The notes: generated from the sequence alone by a model not told the origin. Shown: positions 42,543 to 51,635, counted from the first letter of the stretch. The stretch is DNA of 64,000 nt from Gloeocapsopsis dulcis (GCF_032163395.1 NZ_CP119968.1:1597501-1661500); one strand, 5' to 3'. Numbers and translations: made by a program.

Positions 42543-43112
42543 CTACCAAATTTCATTGAAATCAAGTACAAATTCTGGTAATACATCTTCTCCAGGTAAA
42601 GAGGTAGGCGATCGCAGTATTTCTAAAGAACCTCCTTGGCGATAAACTTCTACTTGCCGATTTTGCGGATCAATAAGCCAACCTAAGCGAACGCCATTGG
42701 TAATGTACTCTTGCATCTTCTCTTGTAAAGGTTTAAGGCGATCGCTACTAGAGCGTAATTCAATCACAAAATCAGGTGCAAGTGGAGGAAACTTGTCTTG
42801 CTCTTTTTTTGTCAGTCTATTCCAGCGTTCTAAACTAATCCAAGCAGTATCAGGAGAACGAAAAGCACCATTAGGTAACTTAAACTCTGTAGAAGAATCA
42901 AAAACTTTACCTAATTTCTTTTGTTTATTCCAAGCACGGAGTTGATAGTTAATTTCTGAATTGCGATCGCCTGTAATTCCTCCTGTGGGTGGCATAACAA
43001 TCAAAGTACCATACTGATCGAGTTCAAGCTTTAAATCAGGATTATCCTCACAAATTTTAAGATACTGCTCTTCTTGAATAGGAGCGATTGCACTAAGATT
43101 TAATGTCATCAT
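42543..43112 (-). CDS. Uma2-family (DUF820) putative endonuclease
   Basis: The 189-residue product matches the Uma2 family, abundant in cyanobacteria and predicted to have a PD-(D/E)xK nuclease fold. Visible blocks are LIVMPPTGGITGDRNSEINY, FRSPDTAWISLERW, PDFVIELRSSSDRLKPLQEK (the ExK-like core), and GVRLGWLIDPQNRQVEVYR. The biological role of the family is unknown. Confidence 0.92.
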   Translation of the reverse strand: MMTLNLSAIAPIQEEQYLKICEDNPDLKLELDQYGTLIVMPPTGGITGDRNSEINYQLRAWNKQKKLGKVFDSSTEFKLPNGAFRSPDTAWISLERWNRLTKKEQDKFPPLAPDFVIELRSSSDRLKPLQEKMQEYITNGVRLGWLIDPQNRQVEVYRQGGSLEILRSPTSLPGEDVLPEFVLDFNEIW

Positions 43113-43160
43113 TATTCTCTACCATCCTAAATCATTCGTGAAAACCTTTATATATTCTTC

Positions 43161-43194
43161 CCTCTATGTTCTCTGCGTCTGAAGTGGTTCGTTA
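43161..43194. repeat. Dispersed GGTTCGTT element, copy D
   Basis: CCTCTATGTTCTCTGCGTC followed by TGAAGTGGTTCGTTA. It is a diverged simple form of copies A-C, placed upstream of the Uma2 gene. Confidence 0.55.
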
Positions 43195-43240
43195 TATAGA
43201 CATAGATATTGGGTAGTTAGTAAGTAAGCATTTATAACTT

Positions 43241-43260
43241 CACCAATTACCCATTATCAA
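43241..43260. repeat. ATTACC-type short repeat
   Basis: CACCAATTACCCATTATCAA, matching the runs at 36957 and 40871. It lies in the 3' gap of the CrtI-like gene. Confidence 0.45.
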
Positions 43261-43269
43261 TTTTGCCAA

Positions 43270-44769
43270 CTATACAGCAGCCCGCGCCCCTAAATCTTGA
43301 TTCACAAAAAACGTTGCACTCCGTGCTGCTTCTAGAATAGTTAACAACCCACTACCAGGATGAACAGCACCACCAATCCAGTATAAATTCCGGACATTCT
43401 CAGAACGAATAGGAGGACGGAATGGACCTAACTGACGCCATCCATGTCCTAAATTGAAGACTGCGCCTAAGTGAACATAATAGTCATCGCGCCAGGTGTC
43501 CGCTGTGTAGCAAGTCTCGGTGACAATATGCTTTTCTACATCTGCAAAGCCTAAAATTGACATTCGTTGAATAACTAAGTCTCGATACACCTGCTGTTTA
43601 CTCTGCCAATCAACGCCGTAGGATGTATTTGGAATCGGTACTAAAACATACAGTGTACTGTGTCCTGCTGGGGCATTACTAGGATCAACAATTGATGGAT
43701 TGCAGACATAAAACGGAGGATCGGTTTCATCTAATGCAGAATCATCCACCCAAGGGCGTTCGCGTTTACGAATATGTTCAGATAAATACAGTTGATGATG
43801 TGGTAACTCGTAACGGCGATTAATACCCAAGTACAGCATAAACGTCGAACAAGAAAACTGCATTGAGCTAAGTTTCTCATCGGTGTAGCGTCCCCGCGCT
43901 GATTCGGGAAGCAGATGTCGCACGCCATAACCAAAGTCTGCATTCACTACAACTGCATCTGCGGAAATGCGTTCGCCGCTGACTAACTCTACGCCACGAG
44001 TGCGATCGCTTTCGATCCACACCTGTTTAATAGGACAATTCAAGTGAATCTTAACACCTAAATCCTTCGCTGCATGAGCCAAAGCTTGCGCTAATGCACG
44101 GAATCCACCTTCAGGATGCCATACTCCATCAGCAAATTCTAAAAAGGGAATCAAGCTAAATATACTCGAACAAGCCGTAGGGTGCATTCCCAGATACTTC
44201 GATGGATAACTGAGTGCATATACCAAGCGATCGTCTTGAAAAAAGCGCCAAAAATGTTGATAAAGCGTTTCCCAAGGGCGAAAGGACAATCCAGTGGCTA
44301 TCTCATTAGGACGCAGGTATCCTAGAGGCGATCGCACAGGTGAACCTAAATAAGGCTTATAACCTGCCTCATTTTTACGAATATGTTCTGTATACCATCG
44401 ATCAAAGGCTTCTGGTAAATCAGAACGCATTGCTGTCAGTTGTGCTTTAAAAGCATCGAGATCTGAGGTTAAGTCCAACTGACTATCATCCCAGAAACGT
44501 ATTCTGGTATTTGGGTTAAGCTGTTTAAATTGAATGTAGTCTGCTAATCTTAGCCCTGCCTCGGCAAATAATTCCTCGTACACGCGAGGTAGTTGTAAAA
44601 TTGTTGGTCCAGTGTCAAAAGCATAATCTCCATCGACAAACCCCCGCATTCTTCCGCCAACGCGATCCGTAGCTTCAAAGATTTGTACCGAGTACCCTTT
44701 ACTGGCTAGCCGCATCGCTGTTGCTAAGCCACCAGGTCCTGCTCCTACAATAATAATTTGTTCTGACAT
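43270..44769 (-). CDS. CrtI/CrtN-type carotenoid desaturase-like oxidoreductase
   Basis: This FAD-dependent amine-oxidase-fold protein begins EQIIIVGAGPGGLATAMRLA and has VGGRMRGFVDGDYAFDTGPT, the CrtI-like substrate face. It carries FYVCNPSIVDPSNAPAGHST and the C-terminal FAD block NLYWIGGAVHPGSGLLTILE. Length (499) fits CrtI/CrtN. Most cyanobacteria desaturate phytoene with the unrelated-type CrtP/CrtQ pair, so this is either an extra desaturase acting on another carotene or a CrtI-like paralog. AAAGG precedes the start. Confidence 0.85.
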   Translation of the reverse strand: MSEQIIIVGAGPGGLATAMRLASKGYSVQIFEATDRVGGRMRGFVDGDYAFDTGPTILQLPRVYEELFAEAGLRLADYIQFKQLNPNTRIRFWDDSQLDLTSDLDAFKAQLTAMRSDLPEAFDRWYTEHIRKNEAGYKPYLGSPVRSPLGYLRPNEIATGLSFRPWETLYQHFWRFFQDDRLVYALSYPSKYLGMHPTACSSIFSLIPFLEFADGVWHPEGGFRALAQALAHAAKDLGVKIHLNCPIKQVWIESDRTRGVELVSGERISADAVVVNADFGYGVRHLLPESARGRYTDEKLSSMQFSCSTFMLYLGINRRYELPHHQLYLSEHIRKRERPWVDDSALDETDPPFYVCNPSIVDPSNAPAGHSTLYVLVPIPNTSYGVDWQSKQQVYRDLVIQRMSILGFADVEKHIVTETCYTADTWRDDYYVHLGAVFNLGHGWRQLGPFRPPIRSENVRNLYWIGGAVHPGSGLLTILEAARSATFFVNQDLGARAAV

Positions 44770-45177
44770 TACCTAACCTTTATCCGCGCTCACCATGATT
44801 GTTAGCGTAGCGCTATCCGCTCTCTAAAACTCAAAATCTTTAACGCAAAGCGCAATCAATCGTGGCTTTAAGCCTCTTTTCGCAGCAGACTTAATAAACT
44901 ACGATATTTCGAGCAACAAACTGTAAAATCTACGTATTTTGGACTGATTTTTTCGAGCACAGTGTGACATTCTTTTATTTAAGCATTTAATTACGGCATA
45001 CCTATCGACTTATAGTAAATTAATTTATTAAGAAGAAAAGATATACTAAACGAGTTCAATAGCAAATACTTTTAGCCAAAATGGTTCAATATGTAGATTA
45101 AGCAATCTCTTGAAATATCCAGATTTAACAGCTATGGTGTATTGACTACAGCACTTTTAGTGTTAGCAAAAAAATAC
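44770..45177. other. Gap between the CrtI-like gene and the IS6 element
   Basis: About 400 bases without a gene. It holds the palindrome TAGCGTAGCGCTA-like near 44806, a small GGCTT/AAGCC hairpin followed by TCTTTT near 44864, and AT-rich sequence. I saw no continuation of the truncated PAS sensor that lies on the other side of the IS. Confidence 0.5.
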
Positions 45178-46007
45178 GGTTGTGTTGCAAAAACTTGTGA
45201 AGGATAGAAAACTCCTTGAAAAAGGAAGTAAGCTATGCAGCCACTCCAAAGATTTCAGCTATGAATTTAAGGTCAATAACCGCGCCTTTAGCAACTGCTT
45301 GAATTTGCCCTTTTGTGATCATGTTCATAATTTCGTATCCTTTTATTGTTCGTCGTGCCGTGTTGAATGAACCGAATCCCATTCCAGGTTTGACTAATCG
45401 TTTGATGCCTCGATGGTCTTGCTCAACTATATTGTTTAGATACTTTTTCTGTCGTAATTCCACTGTCTGTGGCAACTCTTTCTTGATTTTAAGTTCATCT
45501 ATAGCTTTCGGATAAGCGGCATTTTTATCCACAGTGACGACGCGCGGTTCCTGGTTGTGGGACGCTTTGAGCGCTTTACGAAAAAATCGCTTGGCGGCTT
45601 GGGCATCCCGCTTGGCTGTTAGGAGGAAGTCCAGCGTGTTCCTAGCTGAGTCCACTGCCCGATAAAGATATTTCCATTTCCCTTTGACTTTTACATAGGT
45701 TTCGTCCACGCGCCATAAATCATTTGTGATCTGCAAGTGGGGTCGGCAGCGCTTGTCCAGTTCTGGTCCATACTGCTGTACCCACCGGAAAATTGTCGTG
45801 TGGCTGACTTCCATTCCTCTCTCATTTACCATCTCTGCTACCTGGCGGTAGGAGAGCGGATAGGTCAAGTACCAGCGCACGCAGAGTAGGATGATATTGG
45901 CTTCATAATGTCGCCACTTGAAGAGGTTGGACTTGGACATGGAGAGGGGTGAGACCACAACACAAGCCTCTCAGCTTATCACCTCCCTCAGTTTTTGCAA
46001 CAGAACC
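45178..46007 (-). mobile_element. IS6-family insertion sequence, complete
   Basis: The ends are GGTTGTGTTGCAAAAACT (45178-45195) and, reversed, GGTTCTGTTGCAAAAACT (45990-46007), differing at one base. The element is 830 bases with one transposase gene. IS6 elements normally make 8-base duplications; the flanks here are AAAAATAC on the left and ACATCTGC on the right, so there is none. That fits insertion followed by deletion or IS6-mediated rearrangement. Confidence 0.9.
45233..45940 (-). CDS. IS6-family DDE transposase
   Basis: The product starts MSKSNLFKWRHYEANIILLC, typical of IS6 transposases. The catalytic residues are Asp in WRVDETYVKVKG, Asp in VTVDKNAAYPKAI, and Glu in NNIVEQDHRGIKRLVKPGMG. 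An N-terminal helix-turn-helix is visible (SYRQVAEMVNERGMEVSHTT). The gene looks intact. An ATG six codons upstream (45958) is less likely. Confidence 0.95.
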   Translation of the reverse strand: MSKSNLFKWRHYEANIILLCVRWYLTYPLSYRQVAEMVNERGMEVSHTTIFRWVQQYGPELDKRCRPHLQITNDLWRVDETYVKVKGKWKYLYRAVDSARNTLDFLLTAKRDAQAAKRFFRKALKASHNQEPRVVTVDKNAAYPKAIDELKIKKELPQTVELRQKKYLNNIVEQDHRGIKRLVKPGMGFGSFNTARRTIKGYEIMNMITKGQIQAVAKGAVIDLKFIAEIFGVAA

Positions 46008-47775
46008 ACATCTGCTGGCGATCGCGTTCATCAACCAAGAAGTTGAAGTAAAAATGCAAGTCCAGCTGTGCGGCAAGTTTCTCAAACAAATCATTCATCA
46101 GTGCCAGCGGTTGTTCAGTCGAAAGTAGGGCGCTAGCAGTTTCTGAGAGCAGCTTGAGTCGTTCGCTACGTTCGCGCAGGGCTTTTTCTGCTAGTTTATA
46201 CTCGGTAACATCGCGGCTGATCGCGAGTAGCGACTGCGCCGAACTATCCTGAGCAAACTCAGGTGCAATGCGAGATTGATACGAGCGAGTTCCGTCAGGG
46301 GAGGAAAAATCGAATTCTAGAAAACTGCATTGTCGCGTTGTCAGAACTTCGCGCAGGCTATTGTCCCAAGCGGTAGCTGTTTCGGTCGCAAATCCTAGTT
46401 CTGCGTTGGTTTTGCCCAAAAAGTGTGCTTGTGGTATTCCGGTTGCTTGTTCGATCGCAGGATTAACATAGAGATGACGCAGTTCGAGATTGAATCGGGA
46501 AATAATATCGAGGGAGTTTTCAACTAAAGCGCGAAATTCTTGTTCGCGGCGATGAAGTTCGGCTGCTATCTGCTTGCGCTCAGTAATATCTTCGGCAATT
46601 CCATTAACACACTGTATTTCTCCCGCATCGTTTTTCACCGGATACCCGCGATCGCGCACCCAACGAACCGTACCATCAGGACGCACAATCCGATACTCTT
46701 CGTCGTATTTTCCCCGTAGGATATTTGTAAAGAACGCCTCGCGTACTCGTTCGCGATCATCAGGGTAAATCGTATCGATCCACTCTTGCCAATTTGCTTT
46801 TAGGCTGGCACAACTTCTTCCCCAGATTTTTTCATACGCGGAACTGACATAGAGCGATCGCGCTTGCTGCGGATCGCACATCCAAAAGACATCTTCAATG
46901 CTTTCTGCCAGCTGGCGAAATCGGGTTTCACTCGCTTGCAATGCGGTTAATGCTTGTTTGCGTTGGGTAATATCGCGGATTAACCAGCGCAGTGCCACGA
47001 ATTGTCCCTTACGATCGCCTCCGGCGTTGAGAAAAGCGCAATCGCGTACCACAGCTACTGTTAAAATAACGTCAATTGGGCGACGATCCCACTGTCGTAC
47101 TATACGTACTTCCCACTCGCGTACCCAGTCTCCTGAACGTGGCTCGTTGATTTTAGCGACCAATTCTTGGCGATCGCTGTCTGCGACAAAATTGAGAAAT
47201 GGTAATCCGATCAACAAATGCGATTGCACTCCTAGCATACTTGCCGCTGCACGGTTGGCTTCTAGAATTGTTGCGGCTGCATCTGTCACCAAGTAACTGT
47301 CTGGAGCAAACTCAAACAACTCTTGATAGCGTTGGCGTTCTGCTTCTACTGTCTGACGTGCAACGACTAGAGCCTCTTTTTGCTGGCTCAAATCCTCATT
47401 TTGTCGCGCTAGCTCTTCGTTCTGCGTTTTTAATTCCTCCTCAGCAACTGCGAGTTCTTCCAAAGCCTCTTGGCATTCCGTTTCGCGCTGCTTAACTTTG
47501 CTAATGTCTTCCATTAATCCATCAATCACCGTCACGCCGTCGATGGTATTGAAGGTTTTACTAACTTGCACCCAGATTGTATTGCCATCAACTCGATGTA
47601 GTTGAAATTCGCGATCGCGAATTTGTCCATTTTGCTGCAATTGACTGAGAAGTTGTGCATAGTCTTCGGGCTGGAAATACGGCTCAAGTGTCTGTGTCGC
47701 AGGTGCGATCGCATCGACTCCTAACAATCGTAAAAATGCTGGATTACCTTCTAGCAAAGCGCCATCTTCGCTCAA
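45988..47775 (-). pseudogene. Multi-PAS sensor gene cut by the IS6 element
   Basis: The frame encodes four PAS domains in a row (LLEGNPAFLRLLG; YLVTDAAATILEANRAAASM; the PAS with WQEWIDTIYPDDRERVREAF; and LYVNPAIEQATGIPQAHFLG), with PAC ends such as GIAEDITERKQIA. The start of a GAF domain follows (LDLHFYFNFLVDERDRQQMW) and the frame then stops inside the IS6 end repeat (CCKN). The expected rest of GAF and a histidine kinase core are missing on both sides of the IS. The 5' end is also odd: the first PAS starts without an ATG, and the frame is open only 15 codons further. I therefore call it a sensor kinase remnant. Confidence 0.8.
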
Positions 47776-48319
47776 GCAATAAATGATTATGGAACGGGTC
47801 TTCTTGCTAAAATCAGATAAATATCAAGATAACAAGCGCGATCGCTATATCCTTCTTGCTGCAGCAGGTACAACTAAGCCTTACTATGATTAGTATTCAC
47901 AATTTGCAGCAAATTTGCAATACCAAAGCAGGTATTTAAAGTTTGACAGTTAAATATTTAAAAGCTTTATATTTACTTACTTTGTAATCAAAGAAACAAA
48001 CTTAAAGAATAACTATTCCTTTCAGTTAAGGGAGATCGAGACGTAAGGATGAAGTTGTAATCTTAACGCCGTCATTGAATAGAAAGTGTTTCCTGCTAAA
48101 CACGCTATTTCCTCGCCAGCTCGACGCCATTGCTACAACGGGGGACACCTCCGCACGACACTGGCTCCCCACTTGGGAGACTTTGAAAGGCTTGATCCCG
48201 TCCCCTTTAAGTTCTACCCAATTCTGGGGGAGAAGATCGGGAAAAATATTTGTTTGCGGGGGCTAGGGGGCGATTGGCACTTCATTCTTCAATTTAAAAT
48301 CACATTGGGAGTAGTCGAG
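47776..48319. other. Divergent gap with degraded repeat sequence
   Basis: About 540 bases. The left part is AT-rich. The part at 48110-48260 is GC-rich and looks like degraded repeat material (GGGGGACACC, CCCCTTTAAGTTC, AATTCTGGGGGAG, GGGGGCTAGGGGGCG). The SDR frame is open through it but shows no protein-like signal, so it is not counted as coding. Confidence 0.5.
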
Positions 48320-49321
48320 ATGCAACTCAAGCCAATAGACCAACAAGTCATCGCAGTAGTTGGCGCTTCTAGCGGTATTGGACGAGAAACAGCCCTCAAG
48401 TTAGCAGCAAAAAATGCCAAATTAGTCGTTGCTGCGCGTAGCCAACCAGGGTTAGATTCTTTAGTAGAGGAAATTACTGCGCTTGGTGGTTCGGCAACGG
48501 CTATTGTTGCAGATGTGAGCGAATTTGAGCAGGTAAAAGCGATCGCCGACGCTGCGATCGCCGCCTACGGACGGTTAGACACTTGGGTACACTGCGCGGC
48601 AATTAATCTCTACGCTACGTTTGAACAAACAACCCCAGAAGAATTTCAGCGGGTTATTGATGTTAACTTCGTGGGGCAAGTATACGGTGCAATGGCTGCT
48701 TTACCTCATCTCAAGCGTCAAGGATCAGGCGCGTTAATTCATATTTCTTCAGTAGAAGCAAGACGTGCGTTGCCTTACCACAGCGCCTATGCAGCCGCAA
48801 AGCATGGGATTAAAGGTTTCTTAAAATCCTTGCGAGTTGAGTTACGGCATGAAAAATTGCCCATCAGCGTCACTAATATCATGCCAGCATCGATTAATAC
48901 ACCTTTATTTAATAAAAGTCGGACAAAGTTAGGTGTAAAACCCCAAGGACTACCACCGATTTATCAACCCGCAGCGGTAGCGGATGCGATTCTCTACGCA
49001 ACAGAACATCCGATTCGCGATCTGGTAGTAGGCGGGGCAGGACAGGCAATCAGTTTTGCACAAGCACTTTCACCCTGCTTCATGGATGCTTTGATGCTAC
49101 TTATTGGCTTTCAGTTGCAAAAAACCGATGAACCAAAATCTGAAGAAGCCCCAGACAATTTGTTTGAACCAATTACTGGATTTGATCGGGTTGCAGGGGA
49201 TTTCAGTTCGCGATCGCGCATGAGTTATTCGGCTTGGTTAGCAACTCATCCAATAGCAAAGTGGGGTGTAGCTGCGACTGCGATCAGCATTATGGGGTTG
49301 GCAATTCTAAATGTAACTTAA
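48320..49321 (+). CDS. Short-chain dehydrogenase/reductase with C-terminal membrane segment
   Basis: The NAD(P) site is VIAVVGASSGIGRETALKLA (about 10-29) and the active site is Ser in ALIHISSVEARRA with YHSAYAAAKHGIKG (YxxxK). After the SDR core (~230 residues) there is an extension with a predicted C-terminal hydrophobic helix (GVAATAISIMGLAILNV). The frame continues 78 codons upstream, but that part is repeat-like, so ATG 48320 is chosen. The substrate is unknown. Confidence 0.92.
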   Translation: MQLKPIDQQVIAVVGASSGIGRETALKLAAKNAKLVVAARSQPGLDSLVEEITALGGSATAIVADVSEFEQVKAIADAAIAAYGRLDTWVHCAAINLYATFEQTTPEEFQRVIDVNFVGQVYGAMAALPHLKRQGSGALIHISSVEARRALPYHSAYAAAKHGIKGFLKSLRVELRHEKLPISVTNIMPASINTPLFNKSRTKLGVKPQGLPPIYQPAAVADAILYATEHPIRDLVVGGAGQAISFAQALSPCFMDALMLLIGFQLQKTDEPKSEEAPDNLFEPITGFDRVAGDFSSRSRMSYSAWLATHPIAKWGVAATAISIMGLAILNVT

Positions 49322-49378
49322 GATTGACTATTAACTTTTGTTTGATTGCCCAATGCTAAAAGCTTTCCTATCACCTAC

Positions 49379-49939
49379 CTAATTTAATAAGATGATGTGA
49401 TGCTCGTCATCAACCGAAATCATTCCTTGCTCCCTAAGTTTGTTGAGTTGGCGAGTCGTTGTCACTCGCGTTGCACAACAAGCACTTGCAAGTTCTTCAT
49501 GCGTAAAACGCACACTCAGACGAGTTCCTTGCGGTACAGGTTGACCGATTTCTTGTTTAAGAAATTGTAATAGATAATGCAAACGATGCTTTACCCGTCG
49601 CTGATCCGAAATGTATAAAAGTAACTCAGTTTGACGGAGGCGAGAAGTCAGTTTCGGGACTAGTTTTTGAACTCTGGAAGGACAATTAAGCCAATTGGTT
49701 AAGGGAAAGCGAACTAACTCAACGTTATTTGTCAATGCAGTTGCTTGATAAATATTAAGTGAAGTGATACTTGCCCCGAAGGGCATTGATGAACTTGCTA
49801 ATCCGACAAGAACCTCTTCTCCCGTATCGCTTATGGTACTTAATTTAACAACGCCTTGACAAACTTGGTAAATTTCTTGATAGTTAATGGGAATCAGTTC
49901 CCCTTTGTAGTAGCGATCCTTGAAGCGATCGCTCGTCAT
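49379..49939 (-). CDS. Crp/Fnr-family transcriptional regulator
   Basis: A small cyclic-nucleotide-type sensor half (YKGELIPINYQEIYQVCQGV, GEEVLVGLASSSMPFGASIT) is followed by a winged helix (RLSVRFTHEELASACCATRV, TTTRQLNKLREQGMISVDDE). This is the cyanobacterial Crp/Fnr regulator type. ATG 49939 fits the family length; the frame runs on to a TTG at 50008 and beyond, but that part (GLRWLLREN) looks like the tail of a PAS domain. The ligand is not evident. Confidence 0.9.
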   Translation of the reverse strand: MTSDRFKDRYYKGELIPINYQEIYQVCQGVVKLSTISDTGEEVLVGLASSSMPFGASITSLNIYQATALTNNVELVRFPLTNWLNCPSRVQKLVPKLTSRLRQTELLLYISDQRRVKHRLHYLLQFLKQEIGQPVPQGTRLSVRFTHEELASACCATRVTTTRQLNKLREQGMISVDDEHHIILLN

Positions 49940-49979
49940 TTCATCATCGCTATCTAAAGATAAGATTGATTGTAGCTGT

Positions 49980-50047
49980 AAAGCATTCTCGCGTAGCAGC
50001 CAACGCAAACCAATTATTTGGTCGTGTTCATCACGAATTGCAATATA
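49980..50047 (-). pseudogene. Possible PAS-domain tail relic fused in frame ahead of the Crp/Fnr gene
   Basis: From a TAA at 50048-50050, the minus-strand frame reads YIAIRDEHDQIIGLRWLLRE and continues into the regulator. The motif resembles the end of a PAS domain; the sensor relic at 45988-47775 contains a similar FVALRWLIRDIT. The piece is short, so chance cannot be excluded. Confidence 0.3.
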
Positions 50048-50050
50048 TTA

Positions 50051-50747
50051 TATCCACATTATACAAATGCTTTCCATTGGGTAAACAGAAGTTGACTTTA
50101 AACGGTGAACTTAGTTTAACTCTGAGCTAAGTAACTGAAGAGGTTTAAGTTATCAGTTAACCAGCTAAAAGAATGTTTTTCTCTTGTTTTTTTCTGGCAC
50201 TCAGAAAATTTTACAAACAAATAATACTGCTGAGAAAAAAATTTATCATATTTTTTTTGATTACTGTAGCAATTCTATTTGAGTTGTAAACTCTTTTTTG
50301 AAAACTACCTATATATAGCTTTCCTAGTTTTTTTAGCGTACGCACCAAAGAAATAAAAGAGATGTTCGCGAACAATTTAAAATTGCTATAACTCATAATC
50401 TTTTTTAATTCGATACATAAGATATTACAAGTTTGCCTTGTGGGTTAACGAATTTAACCTAGCTTGAAAGGAAAAGTGGCTTAGGTATTGTATTTTAGTT
50501 TCCAAGCAAAGTTATTATTCTACATCCAATGCTGGAAAGAGATTCTACTGTTGCTAATAGAATCAAGTCGGTTGCTAAATGAAGAGCTTACTGTTGTAGC
50601 AAGAAATACAAAGAAACTTAATACATAGATATCTCAAAGGTTAGAGATGCTGGACAAAACATAGCTATTAATTTAAGAAAACAATAAAAAAGTTAAGTGA
50701 TTTAAGAAGATAGAACAGTACTCAATAGCTTACTTAATTTAAGATTA
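50051..50747. other. Long AT-rich region without genes
   Basis: About 700 bases of AT-rich sequence between the divergent Crp/Fnr gene and a pseudogene. It holds one perfect 12-base palindrome, TGTTCGCGAACA (50363-50374), a possible operator. Otherwise there are T-runs and no convincing gene, hairpin or promoter. Confidence 0.5.
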
Positions 50748-51580
50748 TTGAGCCAATTTTCTGAGGATTTAGGTGCAATAGAGTATGATAGCTCAATTCT
50801 AATAAAGCTTTTGATTACTTTAGTGAGTCAAATCATGATTTTTCGTAAAAATGGTTATAAATCAAGGGCTAAAATTAGAAAACAAGTAGTTGCGAGGAAA
50901 TATACTCAAACTGAGCAGCAACTCAATGCACTCATAAAGTTAGAAGAATTAGATGAACGAATCCAAGCACAACCTTGGATGGTGAATGAGTTTGAGGTAG
51001 TTCTTGACAAGGCAATTGCAGCAGCATATCAATCGACAACAAATAGCACTTTAGCTCAACATTTCTTGCATCGCTTGCTGTATCGCATTAATCGATTAAA
51101 GCTGTTCTGGTATGACAATTTACAGCATTACACAAACGAGAGGTCAATTTACCTGCATTTGTGCCGTGAAAAAATTGAAACTGCTTGGCAACAGTGGGAG
51201 CTGGCACACATTGATGTATTAACACTGCAAACACTAGATGTTCAGAAAAGTCTACTCGAATGGGCTAATTGCGATCGCAACTCCCGTGACACTGAACAAG
51301 AGGATTACTTACAGCAGGAGATGACCTAGTCGCCGCACAACGACTAGGGCTGTCAGCTACCAAAAATTACTGGGAACAGTGCATCACAGAAGATGAATGC
51401 TACGGACGCCGGATGCTAGAAGAAGTGGCTTTACCGCTGGTAGAAAAGTATCCGGCAAGTGCGTGGGAGTTGCTGCTAGGGTATGAACAACAGAAGCACA
51501 TTAGTAAGCGTGCGAGTGCTGCTACAGTAGATTTCTGTCGAGAGGCTCAAAGAAATGATGTAATGTCTAGTGCTAGGTAA
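50748..51580 (+). pseudogene. Broken iron-containing redox enzyme family gene (heme-oxygenase-like fold)
   Basis: The first part (TTG 50748 to TAG 51329) gives 193 residues with HFLHRLLYRINRLKLFWYDN, LQHYTNERSIYLHLCREKIE and the block LLEWANCDRNSRDTEQEDYL before EEM-like QQEMT. In the next frame, from about 51314 to the TAA at 51578, the sequence continues LVAAQRLGLSATKNYWEQCI, TEDECYGRRMLEEVALPLVE and KYPASAWELLLGYEQQ. Both belong to the same family as I remember it, but the central metal-binding part of well over 100 residues is missing and the frame shifts at the junction. So the gene lost its middle. Confidence 0.65.
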
Positions 51581-51632
51581 GTCCACCTCTGTGGACTTTG
51601 TTTGTGTAGCAGCGAATTCATTCGCACTCACT
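51579..51632. repeat. Dispersed hairpin element, copy 3 (best preserved)
   Basis: AAGTCCAC (51579-51586) pairs perfectly with GTGGACTT (51591-51598) around CTCT. Then follow TGTTTGTGTAGCA and the second hairpin GCGAAT/ATTCGC. It matches copies at 4505 and 36727. It starts on the stop codon of the broken gene and ends at the 3' end of the convergent BaeRF gene. Confidence 0.75.
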
Positions 51633-51635
51633 TAG

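Noticed and set aside
45170-46015. 8-base target duplication of the IS6 element
   Set aside because: The flanking 8-mers AAAAATAC and ACATCTGC do not match, so no duplication is claimed.
47199-47495. 98-codon plus-strand frame
   Set aside because: It is antisense to the PAS-domain sensor relic, whose domains are clear.
48086-48319. 78-codon extension of the SDR frame
   Set aside because: It crosses GC-rich degraded repeat sequence and the SDR NAD(P) motif begins right after ATG 48320.
50211-50396. 61-codon minus-strand frame in the long AT-rich gap
   Set aside because: Lys/Ile/Phe-rich low-information sequence with no ribosome site; it looks like chance in AT-rich DNA.
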